DNA of 64,000 bases from Burkholderia cepacia ATCC 25416 (GTDB lineage: Bacteria > Pseudomonadota > Gammaproteobacteria > Burkholderiales > Burkholderiaceae): positions 1 through 64,000 of the forward strand of contig NZ_CP012984.1 of NCBI RefSeq assembly GCF_001411495.1, in the 5' to 3' direction. The position numbers were made by a program, and so were the translations under genes. Each line of letters starts with the position of its first letter. Position 1 is the first letter of the stretch. Positions 23,868 to 32,994 of the stretch are shown in pieces. The notes beneath the pieces were generated by a model that was not told the DNA's origin, did no database searches, and was given only the letters and a program-made list of their open reading frames with translations.

Positions 23868-24899
23868 CTACTTCAGTTGGTGGCCGTCTTCGGCAAGGAG
23901 CTTTTTGAAGGCCGCAACGTATGCCTCGGCTTTTTCGGCTGAACCTAGAGCGAGGTCCAGACGAACCTTCCCGTCGCCCCATTCCTTGATCGTACCGATC
24001 TCGCCCCCTTCAACAGTTGACACCTTGTACTGTCGCGAAAGGGACTTCCGTGGTGCCCGGCCATTCTCTAGACTTTCGCGTATAGCCTTCACCTTCTGAA
24101 ACGGCAATTCCTCGTCACGAATGCGCTCGGCAAATCCTAAGGTGCGCTTCTCGTCCGATGCCTTGAGGAACAGGGTGAGCTCGTAGCTAGTTGATAGGCC
24201 GAATTGTTTGGGGTGCGAACCGATCACGTCCAGGACTGACTGCGGCAGATCCAGAAGCGCGAGAATTTTGCTGACCTTGGATTTGCCCTCCTCCACCAAG
24301 GCCGCCAGATCGTCATTCGATTTTGCATGACCCTGATCGAGAAGTTTCTTGTACCCGAGTGCGACGTCCAAAATCGTTTCCTGCTCGCGCTCGTTGTTTG
24401 CGGCTCGAGCAAGACGGTAGAAATCTATCGGGTCCAGGCCTTCGAGAAGCTTCACATCCAACGTCTCGGAGCGATTTCGGAGCGCACCAAGCTTTCGGAA
24501 CTGGCCGTCGATCAAGATTGCGCGATCCGGAAAGTCAGGGTGGCGTCCGGCGAGCACGGGGACGAGTTGGCCATCTCGGGCCATTGAGGCTGCGCGAGCG
24601 GCGATGAGCTCTTCTTTGTAGATAGTGCGACTGTTGAGCGGGTTATCGTCGATATGGCTTATTGGCATTGTTATATACCGCGCCTGTACCTTCCCTGCTT
24701 GCTCCAGGCTTGCCAAATACGCTTCTGCAGCCGATCTTGTCGGGGCTGCGACATTCTCATTGGGCTGATCCAATAGGCTGCTTCGGCCGCTCAATGCTTC
24801 ATCAACGCGGTCGAACCTCGAAGGTGTCGCCGTCTCTCGCATTGTCTGGTCGCGCTTTACACCGGCATTAAGCGCCGCAGAGAAGTCTTTCTTGCTCAT
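23868..24899 (-). CDS. parB: ParB partition protein
   Basis: A 343-residue ParB: a flexible N-terminal region, the ParB/Srx domain (ITMPISHIDDNPLNSRTIYKEELIAARAASMARDGQLVPVLAGR), DGQFRKLGALRN, an HTH region (NDDLAALVEEGKSKVSKILALLDLPQSVLD) and a C-terminal dimer domain. The usual GExR CTP box reads DGQFRKL, as in other plasmid-type ParBs. It should load onto the parS-like palindromes upstream of parA. Its start overlaps the parA stop (ATGA), so the genes form one operon. Confidence 0.93.
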   Translation of the reverse strand: MSKKDFSAALNAGVKRDQTMRETATPSRFDRVDEALSGRSSLLDQPNENVAAPTRSAAEAYLASLEQAGKVQARYITMPISHIDDNPLNSRTIYKEELIAARAASMARDGQLVPVLAGRHPDFPDRAILIDGQFRKLGALRNRSETLDVKLLEGLDPIDFYRLARAANNEREQETILDVALGYKKLLDQGHAKSNDDLAALVEEGKSKVSKILALLDLPQSVLDVIGSHPKQFGLSTSYELTLFLKASDEKRTLGFAERIRDEELPFQKVKAIRESLENGRAPRKSLSRQYKVSTVEGGEIGTIKEWGDGKVRLDLALGSAEKAEAYVAAFKKLLAEDGHQLK

Positions 24900-25555
24900 G
24901 CTCGCACCTCCAGAACTTCAAGAATTTCGTCGACAAGATCATTCAGTTCTTTGTGGGCGGCCTTGGCCGAGCGGAGTTGAAGGACAGTAGCGCCAGATAC
25001 CTCTGCTTCCTTGTAAGCGGTGCGGAAGCCGAGCTTCGTTTTCAGCATGGGAAGCTCATCGTCTCCAGCTGCAGCTTCGAAGATCTGCTTCACGATCGTG
25101 ACGTTCTGGTTCATGTTTGCGAATGAACGAAGCTTGAGATCGGGGTTGCGGATCTGGGCCTCCATACCTAATTTCTTTGCCTCTTGAACCGCCCAGAGGT
25201 TGCCGCCCGAGGCTGCGATGGGAATCAGTCCCAGATCGGAAATAAGAAGGGCCACAGAAGGCGCAGCCGATTTGATGGCGGGCGGACAGTCGATGACAAT
25301 AAAATCATAGTCATTCACGTACTTTGCAATCTCCCGATCCGGCCTAGGACTTAGCGCCAGGTTCGAAATTGCCGCTGGGTACGGTCGATCATCTGGAGCT
25401 GCGCCGACTGAGAGTGTCGCGGTGCCCTGCTCGTCCAAGTCGACGAGCATAGTTCGGTAGCCTCGCAGGCCGAAGGCACCTGCGATATTGGTCGAGGTCG
25501 TTGTTTTCCCCGACCCTCCCTTCTGGTTGAAGACGGCAATAATTTTCGCGGCCAT
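24896..25555 (-). CDS. parA: ParA partition ATPase
   Basis: A 219-residue ParA-type ATPase without the long N-terminal HTH of type Ia proteins. The deviant Walker A KGGSGKTTT is at residues 12-20, Walker A' near LVDLDEQGTAT, and Walker B FIVIDCPPA near 84-92. It forms dynamic gradients on the nucleoid that position ParB-parS complexes. The first parS-like palindrome lies 32 bases upstream of the start, within the 5' region, so ParB binding may also regulate the operon. Confidence 0.93.
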   Translation of the reverse strand: MAAKIIAVFNQKGGSGKTTTSTNIAGAFGLRGYRTMLVDLDEQGTATLSVGAAPDDRPYPAAISNLALSPRPDREIAKYVNDYDFIVIDCPPAIKSAAPSVALLISDLGLIPIAASGGNLWAVQEAKKLGMEAQIRNPDLKLRSFANMNQNVTIVKQIFEAAAGDDELPMLKTKLGFRTAYKEAEVSGATVLQLRSAKAAHKELNDLVDEILEVLEVRA

Positions 25556-25587
25556 GCGTTCTCCTTATGCACTCGGTGCTCGGACAG

Positions 25588-26315
25588 GAGCAGTTTCTAC
25601 GTAGAAACTGCTCGCCCAGCGGGCTGCCAGGGATATTAGGATGCCACCCGAAAAACATCAAGAAAAACGACGCGATTATGAGAAATTCTTGGCTCCGGAG
25701 AGACAGATCAACCGAAACTTGTAGAGTGGCGTACTTCCCAGGGGGTAGTTTCTACGTAGAAACTTGGGGTATTGCCAGCAGCACCTTTGGCGGCTTAACG
25801 GTGCGGCAGACGGGTCGTGAATCGAACGCAAACGGGACAGTTGCCATTCCCTTGTGCGACCTCTTTGAATCGTGCGCAGTTTTTGGCCTTACGTCCTGGC
25901 GCTGCAATGGGCAGTTTATACGTAGAAACTGCGGTCGCGTACTGCGGGCTCGTAGGCAACTTTTTGCGGTCGGTACCCTCGGAGCGGCGCATCGGAGCGT
26001 TATTTTTGGATGCTCAGAAGGCGTTCGGTTTCTATATTGAAACTGAGTCGTCCACGCAATTGCAGACGTCGGGATCAATCTTCAATGCGCGCATACTGAG
26101 CGTGACGCCGAATGTTCGCGGATCCAGTTTCTACGTTGAAACTGCGATCGATGTCGTCGGTGCTACCCCTCGGAAACTTCTAATCTGATGCTCGTGGGGG
26201 CAGTTTCTACATAGAAACTGAATGGGCCAAGCGGTTACTGACATTGGTCAACCGACAAAGCGCGCATGCGGAGCGTGATAGCGTAAGCGGTCAAATCCAG
26301 TTTCTACGTTGAAAC
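25588..26315. other. Cluster of seven parS-like palindromes (centromere)
   Basis: The core is GTTTCTACGTAGAAAC. Perfect copies lie at 25593-25608 (within a 26-bp perfect palindrome, 25588-25613) and 25748-25763. Variants with one to three changes lie at 25914-25929 (GTTTATACGTAGAAAC), 26028-26043 (GTTTCTATATTGAAAC), 26127-26142 and 26300-26315 (GTTTCTACGTTGAAAC), and 26203-26218 (GTTTCTACATAGAAAC). Spacing is about 80-165 bases. Their place upstream of parAB makes them the likely centromere. No gene is supported between 25556 and 26740. Confidence 0.88.
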
Positions 26316-26740
26316 TGCGACCAGCTTGCACGACGGACGCAATCACAACCCGTTTCGCCGGCGGAGAGGATGGAACGCCGACTGATATCTCGTCGTTTTC
26401 GGATTGGGAGGCAAACCTTCGATTTTTTCCTTATATACTGACTTTTCGGTACGCGCCCGCAGATGGCCGCAGCGTACACTCCGTCGCAATGTCCAGGATT
26501 ATCTGGGAGATCATTGGCCTGTAAGGACGGAAGTCGTAGATCATCTGGTAGTTCGATAACTCCCATGGAGTTAACTCCGATTTAATCTAGGAGAAGTCGA
26601 AGATGGTTCGTCATCGGCACCGTTGATGATGTGTCGGCGAACACTTTCAGACTGGCGGTCATAACAGCAATGTTGGTCTCGCAGATACTTCCGATTCTTG
26701 GGCGATTTGCCATCAGTCGATTCTGATGACTGGAGCCGCG
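26316..26740. other. Intergenic region between the centromere and the integrase gene
   Basis: No convincing gene. It holds a 12-bp palindrome GGAGTTAACTCC near 26570 and short AT-rich tracts around 26425-26445. Short plus-strand ORFs here have poor codon use and no ribosome site. Confidence 0.5.
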
Positions 26741-28876
26741 CTAAGCTGTAGCCAATCTAAGGAAGGTCTCGGCCTCTCGGTATTGGCGGCCAAGCTCCGC
26801 AGTTGCGTAGATCGATGTGGTGTCGAGCGAATCGTGACCGGCAAAATTTCGCGCACTCTCGAGGCTCATGCCATTGGCCAGTGCATGCGATACGAACGTG
26901 TGACGCAGCCAGTGCGGGCTGGCCGCGCTGAAGGCCCGCGCATGGGGCGAGTCCTCGCGCAGGGCCGCGGTAGTCGCCATCGCGAAAAACTGCCTAACCG
27001 CCTTATAAAGTTGAATCGGATGGATCGGGCCGGTTTGCCGAGCGCGCGCGGCGAGCTCAGGCGCCGGATCGGTTTTGCTAGCCTGCGCCGCGCGCCGGAT
27101 TTTGCCGATCTCGGCATTCGACAGCAGCGCCGGGATCAACGGAGTGGTGGCAGGGCAGGCGAGGGGGTCGCGCGGCAGGCTGCGGGACTCCAGATAGTCG
27201 CCCATCAAGTCCAACACCGCCGGCACCAGCGGCACGAAGCGTTCCTTTGCGCGCTTGCCGACCACGCGCAGCAAACGGATCGTCCCCAATTCCGGCCCGG
27301 CGTAGCGCTCCTGCACATCGTCCGTGAAGGCGCCGCATAACTCGGCGCGTCGCAGCCCCGTGCTGTACGCGAAGCTCAGGACGAAGCGCATGCGCGTTGC
27401 CGCAGCCGTGTCCGGCATCGCGTCGAGCACGCGCATCGCGAAGCGCCAGGCGTCGGATGTCAAGCCGCGCTCGATCTGCAGGCGCGACTTCGCGGCCACG
27501 CGTCGTTCGTTGCCGGCGTCGTCGTGCGTCGACCCCGTGAACACGCGAACCTTCGCGAACGCGTTGTGATCCAGGTACTGCGCGTCGACCAGCTCACCGA
27601 AGAATTTCTTGAGCGCGGACAGCGCGTCCTGCCGGCTCTTGACCGATAACGGCCCGCGGAACGGCCTCCAGCCCAGATCACCGCGATGCGCGGTGCCGGT
27701 CATGACCCATTGGCTCGCAGGCTGAGGATCGGTCAGGAAGCCGTTGATGTAGTCGCGCGCATCGTCCGTGTCGAGGCTCGACAGGGCCTTGCGCTTCACG
27801 AAGATCGCCCAGAGCAGCAGCCGCTCGGCTTCGGTGCGATAGCGCTGGCGCGTATGCGGGTTCTCGTAGTCGGCGAGCCAGAATTCGATCGCCTCGCGGT
27901 CGTTGTTGGCGCGGCTGTTGTTCTTGACCAGATTGCGGTGGGTGCCGTGCGAGCCGTCCAGCTCGGGCGGCAGCAAGAAGCGCTCGAGCGGCACGATCGC
28001 GGTGACGGGGCCGGCCGCGGCAAGCCGTTGCCCGGGCAGGGTGGATTCTGACGGGTGGGTGTGCACGCCGGGGGCCAGTTGCAGGCCGGCGACGTCGCCG
28101 TAGTGGGCGAGCCATGCGGTGATGCGGCGCGCGCCGACTTCGCCCAAGCGTGGCACGCGGCGGTACCAGCGGTAGCCAAGCGCGTTGATCGTCTCGACCA
28201 GCTTGCCGATCGTGGTAAGGCCGACGTCGGCCAGACGGAGCGCGACGGCGGTGTCGAACCAGCCGAGCACGTGATGCTCGGGGCGCGGGTCCTCGACCAC
28301 CAGGCGCGCGAGCGCCTCGAGCGCCGCCATCTGGCGCGCGCGCAGGCGGGCGTTGCGCTGCTGCCGACGCAGGGCCGCGCCGGCGTCGGTGTCCGTGCCG
28401 GCATGCCGGGCGGCGAACAGGTCGAGCAGCTCTTTCTCGGTGTAAAAGCCCTCCGGATCGTGCTCGGCGGCGAAGTCCTCCAGCGACGGCGCGGCCTGCG
28501 CCGGGGCGTCGGCCGCCGGCGTCGCGGCGAGCGCGGCCGGCCGGATCGCGAGCAGCCGGGCGGTCGCAAAATCCTGCCGCTTGCGCGCGGCGGCGACGAA
28601 CGCGGTCACCAGCCAGGTGCGCGTGGCCGCGGCCTTGCGCGCGTCGTGGCCGAATTCGAGGTACTGGTCGGCCAGCTCGGCCAGATCCAGTCCTTCCAGA
28701 TAGCCACGGAAGAAGGCGAGGTGCTGCAGGCCGATCCGGCGCTGGGCGGCGGCATCGCGGCGTGCGGCGCGCGAGCGCGACTTGCGGCGCGCGGCCGGCG
28801 TGGTCGCGCGGCGCGGCGCCGCTGGCAGCTCGCGGAACTCGACATCGAGCACGTCGGGATCGTCGGTGGTCGTCAT
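26741..28876 (-). CDS. Tyrosine site-specific recombinase with N-terminal DUF3701-type domain
   Basis: A 711-residue integrase. The N-terminal 200 residues (LQHLAFFRGYLEGLDLAELADQYL and neighbours) match the DUF3701-type region of large Burkholderia/Ralstonia integrases. A core-binding domain (ANNDREAIEFWLADYENPHT onward) and a complete catalytic domain follow: Arg in STGLRRAEL near 510, HxxR in SPHWLRHTF (655-658), His681 in GHDS and Tyr690 in SIYATAEL. It should be active. The ATG at 28876 is the natural start; a longer frame runs upstream over an inverted repeat. It borders the accessory island and may have integrated it, or may resolve replicon dimers. Confidence 0.87.
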   Translation of the reverse strand: MTTTDDPDVLDVEFRELPAAPRRATTPAARRKSRSRAARRDAAAQRRIGLQHLAFFRGYLEGLDLAELADQYLEFGHDARKAAATRTWLVTAFVAAARKRQDFATARLLAIRPAALAATPAADAPAQAAPSLEDFAAEHDPEGFYTEKELLDLFAARHAGTDTDAGAALRRQQRNARLRARQMAALEALARLVVEDPRPEHHVLGWFDTAVALRLADVGLTTIGKLVETINALGYRWYRRVPRLGEVGARRITAWLAHYGDVAGLQLAPGVHTHPSESTLPGQRLAAAGPVTAIVPLERFLLPPELDGSHGTHRNLVKNNSRANNDREAIEFWLADYENPHTRQRYRTEAERLLLWAIFVKRKALSSLDTDDARDYINGFLTDPQPASQWVMTGTAHRGDLGWRPFRGPLSVKSRQDALSALKKFFGELVDAQYLDHNAFAKVRVFTGSTHDDAGNERRVAAKSRLQIERGLTSDAWRFAMRVLDAMPDTAAATRMRFVLSFAYSTGLRRAELCGAFTDDVQERYAGPELGTIRLLRVVGKRAKERFVPLVPAVLDLMGDYLESRSLPRDPLACPATTPLIPALLSNAEIGKIRRAAQASKTDPAPELAARARQTGPIHPIQLYKAVRQFFAMATTAALREDSPHARAFSAASPHWLRHTFVSHALANGMSLESARNFAGHDSLDTTSIYATAELGRQYREAETFLRLATA

Positions 28877-29565
28877 GGGCGGCTTCGAGGGAATACGGAA
28901 AGCGTGTTGTTTGATACGAGTCCTATGGCGCGGCCGCGTCAGCTCGGCCTCGACCGCGGCTGGGCGCGCCGTGCGACGAGCCGTCCCCAATCCCCGGTTA
29001 CCGGCCGGTGAGCCTTGCCGGACAAGCGTGAGCGCCAGGTTCGCTCGGAAATGGGGCGAATCGGCCAATAAAGTGAAGGGTAACATAGTAAGGGCTATGT
29101 TACCCTTTATTTCGGGACCCCTGCATTCATGTCGCTGAATCCATCGCTCACACAACTGAAGTTGAGTCTAGGCCCGGCTGCCGGTGGCGGGCAGACGGGA
29201 GGCAGGAGACGCGGCACGAACCGATGCCGTGGTCCGCGCAGGTCGGCCGGGCAGATTCGGCTGGAGAAACAGTCAGGTTGTGTGACACCGGAAGCCGGAC
29301 CATGTAGTCTGCGCGAGTGATGACACCCGCACCGGCCCGCTAGTTGTGTGAGCGCTGGCCGGGCGAAAAACGTTCGCGATTGCTCTTGGCGAGCGTGGCT
29401 GCGACAGGTGTAAGCCGGAGTTTATTGGTGGGCTGCCCGCCGCAGGCAGTGGTGGGGACGGATGCCAGTGAGTTGGAGGGTATTGCTGCACTGATCGCCA
29501 GCGATTTGCGTGTGTGCAGCGGGATGAGGTAGGGTGCAGCTTTGACTTTGTTGCCGAGGCTGTTC
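28877..29565. other. Regulatory gap between integrase and HU genes
   Basis: No supported gene in this 690-base gap. It holds the 13-bp inverted repeat at 29076-29107 and otherwise GC-rich sequence with short ORFs of shadow type. The integrase and HU genes are divergent, so both promoters should lie here. Confidence 0.5.
29076..29107. repeat. 13-bp perfect inverted repeat
   Basis: AAGGGTAACATAG (29076-29088) and CTATGTTACCCTT (29095-29107) flank a six-base spacer. It lies about 200 bases upstream of the integrase start. It could be a recombinase core-type site, an operator or a hairpin; the sequence alone does not decide. Confidence 0.6.
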
Positions 29566-29844
29566 ATGAACAAGCAGGAACTCATTGACGCGGTCGCAGC
29601 GGGCGCGGGCGTCAGCAAAACCGACGCGAGCAAAACCGTCCAGGCGGTCCTGGACGCGATCACGGACGTGGTGAGTCGCGGCGAATCGGTACAGCTGATC
29701 GGTTTCGGCGCGTTTTCGCAGGGGCAGCGAGCCGCCCGCACGGGACGTAATCCGACGACGGGCGCGGAGATTGCCATCCCGGCCGCGAATACTGTGAAGT
29801 TCACCGCTGGCAAGGCGTTCAAGGACGTGGTGAACGCACTGTGA
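29566..29844 (+). CDS. HU family DNA-binding protein
   Basis: A 92-residue HU/IHF-family protein: [23 protein letters not shown] at the N-terminus, [28 protein letters not shown] with the DNA-wrapping arm, and [16 protein letters not shown] at the end. It bends DNA in recombination, replication and nucleoid packing. This is an accessory paralogue. Its stop overlaps the start of the PDDEXK gene by four bases, which suggests translational coupling. Confidence 0.92.
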   Translation: MNKQELIDAVAAGAGVSKTDASKTVQAVLDAITDVVSRGESVQLIGFGAFSQGQRAARTGRNPTTGAEIAIPAANTVKFTAGKAFKDVVNAL

Positions 29845-30995
29845 CGCAGCGTGATGTCGGGCAGGCCGCTTATGCGGGACTACACCGTGAAATTGCCGAT
29901 ATAGTCGCGTCGGCGCGCGAAGCGACGGCTCGCACGGTGAACGCCCTGATGACGGCGACATATTGGGAGATCGGGCGACGAATCGTTGAGTTCGAGCAGG
30001 GCGGGGAGGAACGGGCCGCTTATGGCGAGGCGGTGATCCGCCGTTTGGGCGCCGATCTGTCAGAGCGATTCGGTCGCGGCTTCGGATGGCGCAATCTCGC
30101 ACAGATGCGCGCCTTTTACTTGACGTGGCCTGCGGATCGGATTGTGCAGACACTGTCTGCACAATCCACGCCCGCCCGGATTGTCCCGACAGCGTCTGCA
30201 AAATCAACCAAGGCGGCGGTGAAGGCGCCGCCGGGCGTGGCGTTTGAGCTAAATTCTATCGCTCAGGCTTTTCCGTTGCCCTGGTCCGCCTACGTTCGCC
30301 TCCTCGCGGTGAAAACGCAAGCTGCTCGCGACTTTTACGAGGCTGAAGCGTTGCGTGAGGGCTGGTCTGTGCGACAGCTTGACCGTCAGATCAGCAGTCA
30401 GCTCTATGAGCGGCTGGTGCTGTCACGCAACAAGGCGTCCTTGCTCGGAAAGGTGGCTGTAGCGCAACCCGGCGATCTTCTATCGCCTGAGGAAGCGATC
30501 CGCGATCCGTTCGTCCTCGAATTTCTTGACATGAAGGACGAATATTCGGAGTCGGATCTCGAAGCGGCCTTGATCCAGCACTTGGCGGATTTCCTCCTCG
30601 AGCTCGGCGATGACTTTGCGTTCATAGGTCGGCAACGGCGTCTACGGATCGATGACACCTGGTTTCGAGTCGATCTCGTGTTTTTTCACCGGCGCTTGCG
30701 ATGCCTGCTCATTATCGATTTGAAGGTCGGGCGCTTCAGCTATGCGGACGCGGGGCAGATGCATCTCTACCTCAACTACGCGCGTGAACATTGGATGAAG
30801 CCCGGCGAAAACCCCCCGGTTGGCTTGATTCTGTGTGCTGAAAAAGGCGCGGCCGAGGCGCATTATGCACTCGACAACTTACCGAACAAGATACTCGCAG
30901 CGGAGTATCAGACGGTCCTCCCGGATGAGGCCACATTCGCGCGAGAATTGGAACGTACCAGGATCGAACTAGAGCGCCGGGGCCGCAAGGCGTGA
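29841..30995 (+). CDS. YhcG-type (DUF1016) PDDEXK nuclease-domain protein
   Basis: A 384-residue protein with the DUF1016 N-terminal domain ([22 protein letters not shown], then [25 protein letters not shown]) and the C-terminal PDDEXK nuclease domain. The latter has [26 protein letters not shown], then [22 protein letters not shown] carrying the D and D-x-K residues. Such proteins are common on mobile elements and in restriction loci, with a proposed role in DNA degradation or recombination. The GTG start overlaps the HU stop. The linker after [10 protein letters not shown] contains two degenerate copies of a [15 protein letters not shown] unit. Confidence 0.88.
   Translation: MTQRDVGQAAYAGLHREIADIVASAREATARTVNALMTATYWEIGRRIVEFEQGGEERAAYGEAVIRRLGADLSERFGRGFGWRNLAQMRAFYLTWPADRIVQTLSAQSTPARIVPTASAKSTKAAVKAPPGVAFELNSIAQAFPLPWSAYVRLLAVKTQAARDFYEAEALREGWSVRQLDRQISSQLYERLVLSRNKASLLGKVAVAQPGDLLSPEEAIRDPFVLEFLDMKDEYSESDLEAALIQHLADFLLELGDDFAFIGRQRRLRIDDTWFRVDLVFFHRRLRCLLIIDLKVGRFSYADAGQMHLYLNYAREHWMKPGENPPVGLILCAEKGAAEAHYALDNLPNKILAAEYQTVLPDEATFARELERTRIELERRGRKA
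30139..30167. repeat. 29-bp near-perfect palindrome inside the YhcG-type gene
   Basis: GGATTGTGCAGACA (30139-30152) and TGTCTGCACAATCC (30154-30167) flank a single base. It encodes [10 protein letters not shown] in the inter-domain linker. A degraded second copy follows near 30178-30207. Confidence 0.8.
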
Positions 30996-31098
30996 CTTCC
31001 CGTCCGAGGTTCCGAAGTGCTTAAACACGCGCGGATCGGCGAATACGATGAAGCGGTCGCCCGATAAAATTTGATGTTGCTGGCACGGCAATCAAGCT

Positions 31099-31527
31099 AT
31101 GCGAAAACACTCTACCGTGCGCCGACGGCCACTGACGAAGGCGCAACTACTACCTCTTCCGGTTGACCAAGTCCGTCGTCTTTCTCTCAAGCACCACCTC
31201 GCACTTGCGCTGCTTTGCGGCGGCAGTGGTGATATCGAGTCGATCGCCACGCTGTCCAATATACTCGCGCTCGCGCTCTATTTGCGTTCCGACGGCGAAG
31301 CGGAACTGTATCGCTCCGCGGATTTCGCACTCAACCAATGCATTGCGCGGGCAGAGCGGGGTGGCAAGTGGACTTTTACAGACGCGGAACGGACTGCACT
31401 CGAAGCGTTGCTTCGTGTTCATGATAAGCAACTTGCTGCGGTGCCGGTCCATCGCTATCTTGAAGCACTGGAGCAGGTGCAGCATGTTGGCACGCCTTCC
31501 TTTAACTTGCCGATCGAATCGGACTGA
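31099..31527 (+). CDS. Hypothetical protein (142 aa)
   Basis: A basic, helical 142-residue protein (MRKHSTVRRRPLTKAQLLPL; LSLKHHLALALLCGGSGDIESIATL). I recall similar small proteins near plasmid maintenance genes in Burkholderia, but I cannot name a family. No signal peptide, membrane helix or catalytic motif. Codon use is reasonable but not strongly biased. It lies between the YhcG-type gene and the isolated parS-like site at 31641. Confidence 0.55.
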   Translation: MRKHSTVRRRPLTKAQLLPLPVDQVRRLSLKHHLALALLCGGSGDIESIATLSNILALALYLRSDGEAELYRSADFALNQCIARAERGGKWTFTDAERTALEALLRVHDKQLAAVPVHRYLEALEQVQHVGTPSFNLPIESD

Positions 31528-31640
31528 TGCTGAACGTTTTCTGCCTGTCGTGGCGAATACGCCGGCGGTTGATATGCACGGGTAAATCTGTGAGTTGGCG
31601 CAGCCAATGCGTGATCCGTGTGTGGACCTCGTAGTCGACA

Positions 31641-31656
31641 GTTTCTACGTAGAAAC
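31641..31656. other. Isolated perfect parS-like palindrome
   Basis: GTTTCTACGTAGAAAC, identical to the two perfect sites near parA but 5.3 kb from the cluster and inside the accessory island. It lies 150 bases upstream of the FRG gene. Confidence 0.8.
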
Positions 31657-31806
31657 TCTAGCAAGTGAGTCAGGGCGTGTGTAGTTGTGTCGTCAAAGGG
31701 CACCGCGATACTCTTTGTCTAAGTGGTTCTATTCCGTGGCGGGATCTAGTGGAATAAAAGGGCATTAGGATGACGGTACCCTGACCCACGAACAAAGGAC
31801 TCACCG

Positions 31807-32658
31807 ATGAGCACCTCATCCAGTCTCGATCCGAATCTCCGCGATGCCCAATGTGTCGGGGAAGCGACTGACCTCGTGAGCTTTCTACAACACGTCGACA
31901 AGTGGCTTGCCAGCGTCGACGTGATCAGCCTCGATTTCCCACTGTTTCGCGGCCAGGAGGTGGAGTCGTGGCGGCTTGTGCCCGCAATTGGACGCGCACC
32001 ATACCAACTGCGGTTGCGGCCCAACACCGAGCAACGCATGCTCGACGAGTTCAAGCAGCGTGCCCTGCCTCACGTCGAATCGACCGTGGACTTGACGAAC
32101 GCCGACTGGCTTGCGATCGCGCAACACCACGCGATGCCCACCCGCTTGCTGGATTGGTCGGGGAGTGCGTTGTCGGCCCTCTGGTTCGCAGTAAAAAAAC
32201 CGGCCGTCGAGCAACCGTGCGAGTACCGTTCGTGTGAAAGCGAGGAGGGCCGTGGCGTGTGGCCGGGCGCCGTGTGGATGTTGCCCGTCGTGCACGACGA
32301 CCTGATCTCGCCCGAGGAGAGCAAAGATCCGCTCCGACTCGGCCGAACGCGGTTGCTGAAGCCGCGCCATGTCTCTCGCCGTATCGCTGCCCAGGACGGC
32401 TGGTTCACGGTGCATCGCGGGAAGCAAAGTGGCCTCGACACGAGATACTTCGCGCTCGACACCAACCCCGGGTTTCGTGACCGACTGCGATACATCCGCA
32501 TTCCAGGCGAGGCATTTGGCACTATCCGCGGGCAGCTTCAGCGGGCCGGCATCAATCGCGGCGTGTTGTTCCCGGACCTCGACGGGGTCGCCGGCCGCAT
32601 CACGGATGACATCCTGTATCCCGCCGATCAACCATCGCCCGGCGCTAGCAATTTCTGA
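31807..32658 (+). CDS. FRG domain-containing protein
   Basis: A 283-residue protein with an FRG domain: PLFRGQEVESWRLVPAIGR near residue 46, MLDEFKQRALPHVES, then WLAIAQHHAMPTRLLDWSGSALSALWFAV near 101-130. FRG proteins occur as stand-alone genes in phage-defence and toxin contexts; their activity is not settled. The C-terminal half ends with LRYIRIPGEAFGTIRGQLQRAGINRGVLFPDLDG, the normal FRG end. It is flanked by an integrase fragment and a parS-like site and begins the defence-type cluster. The ATG at 31807 follows GAACAAAGGA. Confidence 0.87.
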   Translation: MSTSSSLDPNLRDAQCVGEATDLVSFLQHVDKWLASVDVISLDFPLFRGQEVESWRLVPAIGRAPYQLRLRPNTEQRMLDEFKQRALPHVESTVDLTNADWLAIAQHHAMPTRLLDWSGSALSALWFAVKKPAVEQPCEYRSCESEEGRGVWPGAVWMLPVVHDDLISPEESKDPLRLGRTRLLKPRHVSRRIAAQDGWFTVHRGKQSGLDTRYFALDTNPGFRDRLRYIRIPGEAFGTIRGQLQRAGINRGVLFPDLDGVAGRITDDILYPADQPSPGASNF

Positions 32659-32672
32659 GGAGTCACGATCCC

Positions 32673-32940
32673 GTGGCCAATCGCCCCCAGCAGCTCGACC
32701 TACCAGTGCCGCGCACCTACACGCGTACCGAGTTCACCGTGCTGCGCGCGCGTGAAAAGTCTGCCGATCGCCGCGATCGCGCGGCTCTACTTCGACCTGG
32801 ACGAGCACGAACCGCTCGAGGTCGAGCGCCTGTTGCGCACCATGCGTGACGACCTGGTGTCGATCGCGCTGCGCGAGGGCTCGCCGGTGCTCGTCGAACA
32901 GCAACGGATGTGCCAGGAGGCGGCGAAGTATCACGCGTGA
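32673..32940 (+). pseudogene. Frameshifted N-terminal fragment of a DUF3701-type integrase
   Basis: From GTG 32673 the frame reads VANRPQQLDLPVPRTYTRTE, then FTVLRAR. The protein sense continues one frame over as VKSLPIAAIARLYFDLDEHE, PLEVERLLRTMRDDLVSIAL, to a TGA at 32938. The total is 268 bases, one more than a multiple of three, and the extra base is in a GCGCGCGCG tract near 32745. The combined peptide looks like the start of DUF3701 integrases. No catalytic domain follows. It is a relic of a second integration event. Confidence 0.72.
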
Positions 32941-32994
32941 CTGGCAGCGCGACGCGGCGAGTAGCGGCAAAGCAATGCGGGCAGAGATCAAAAC

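Noticed and set aside
28055..29011. 318-codon plus-strand open frame
   Set aside because: Antisense of the integrase N-terminus with Arg/Gly-biased composition and no family resemblance.
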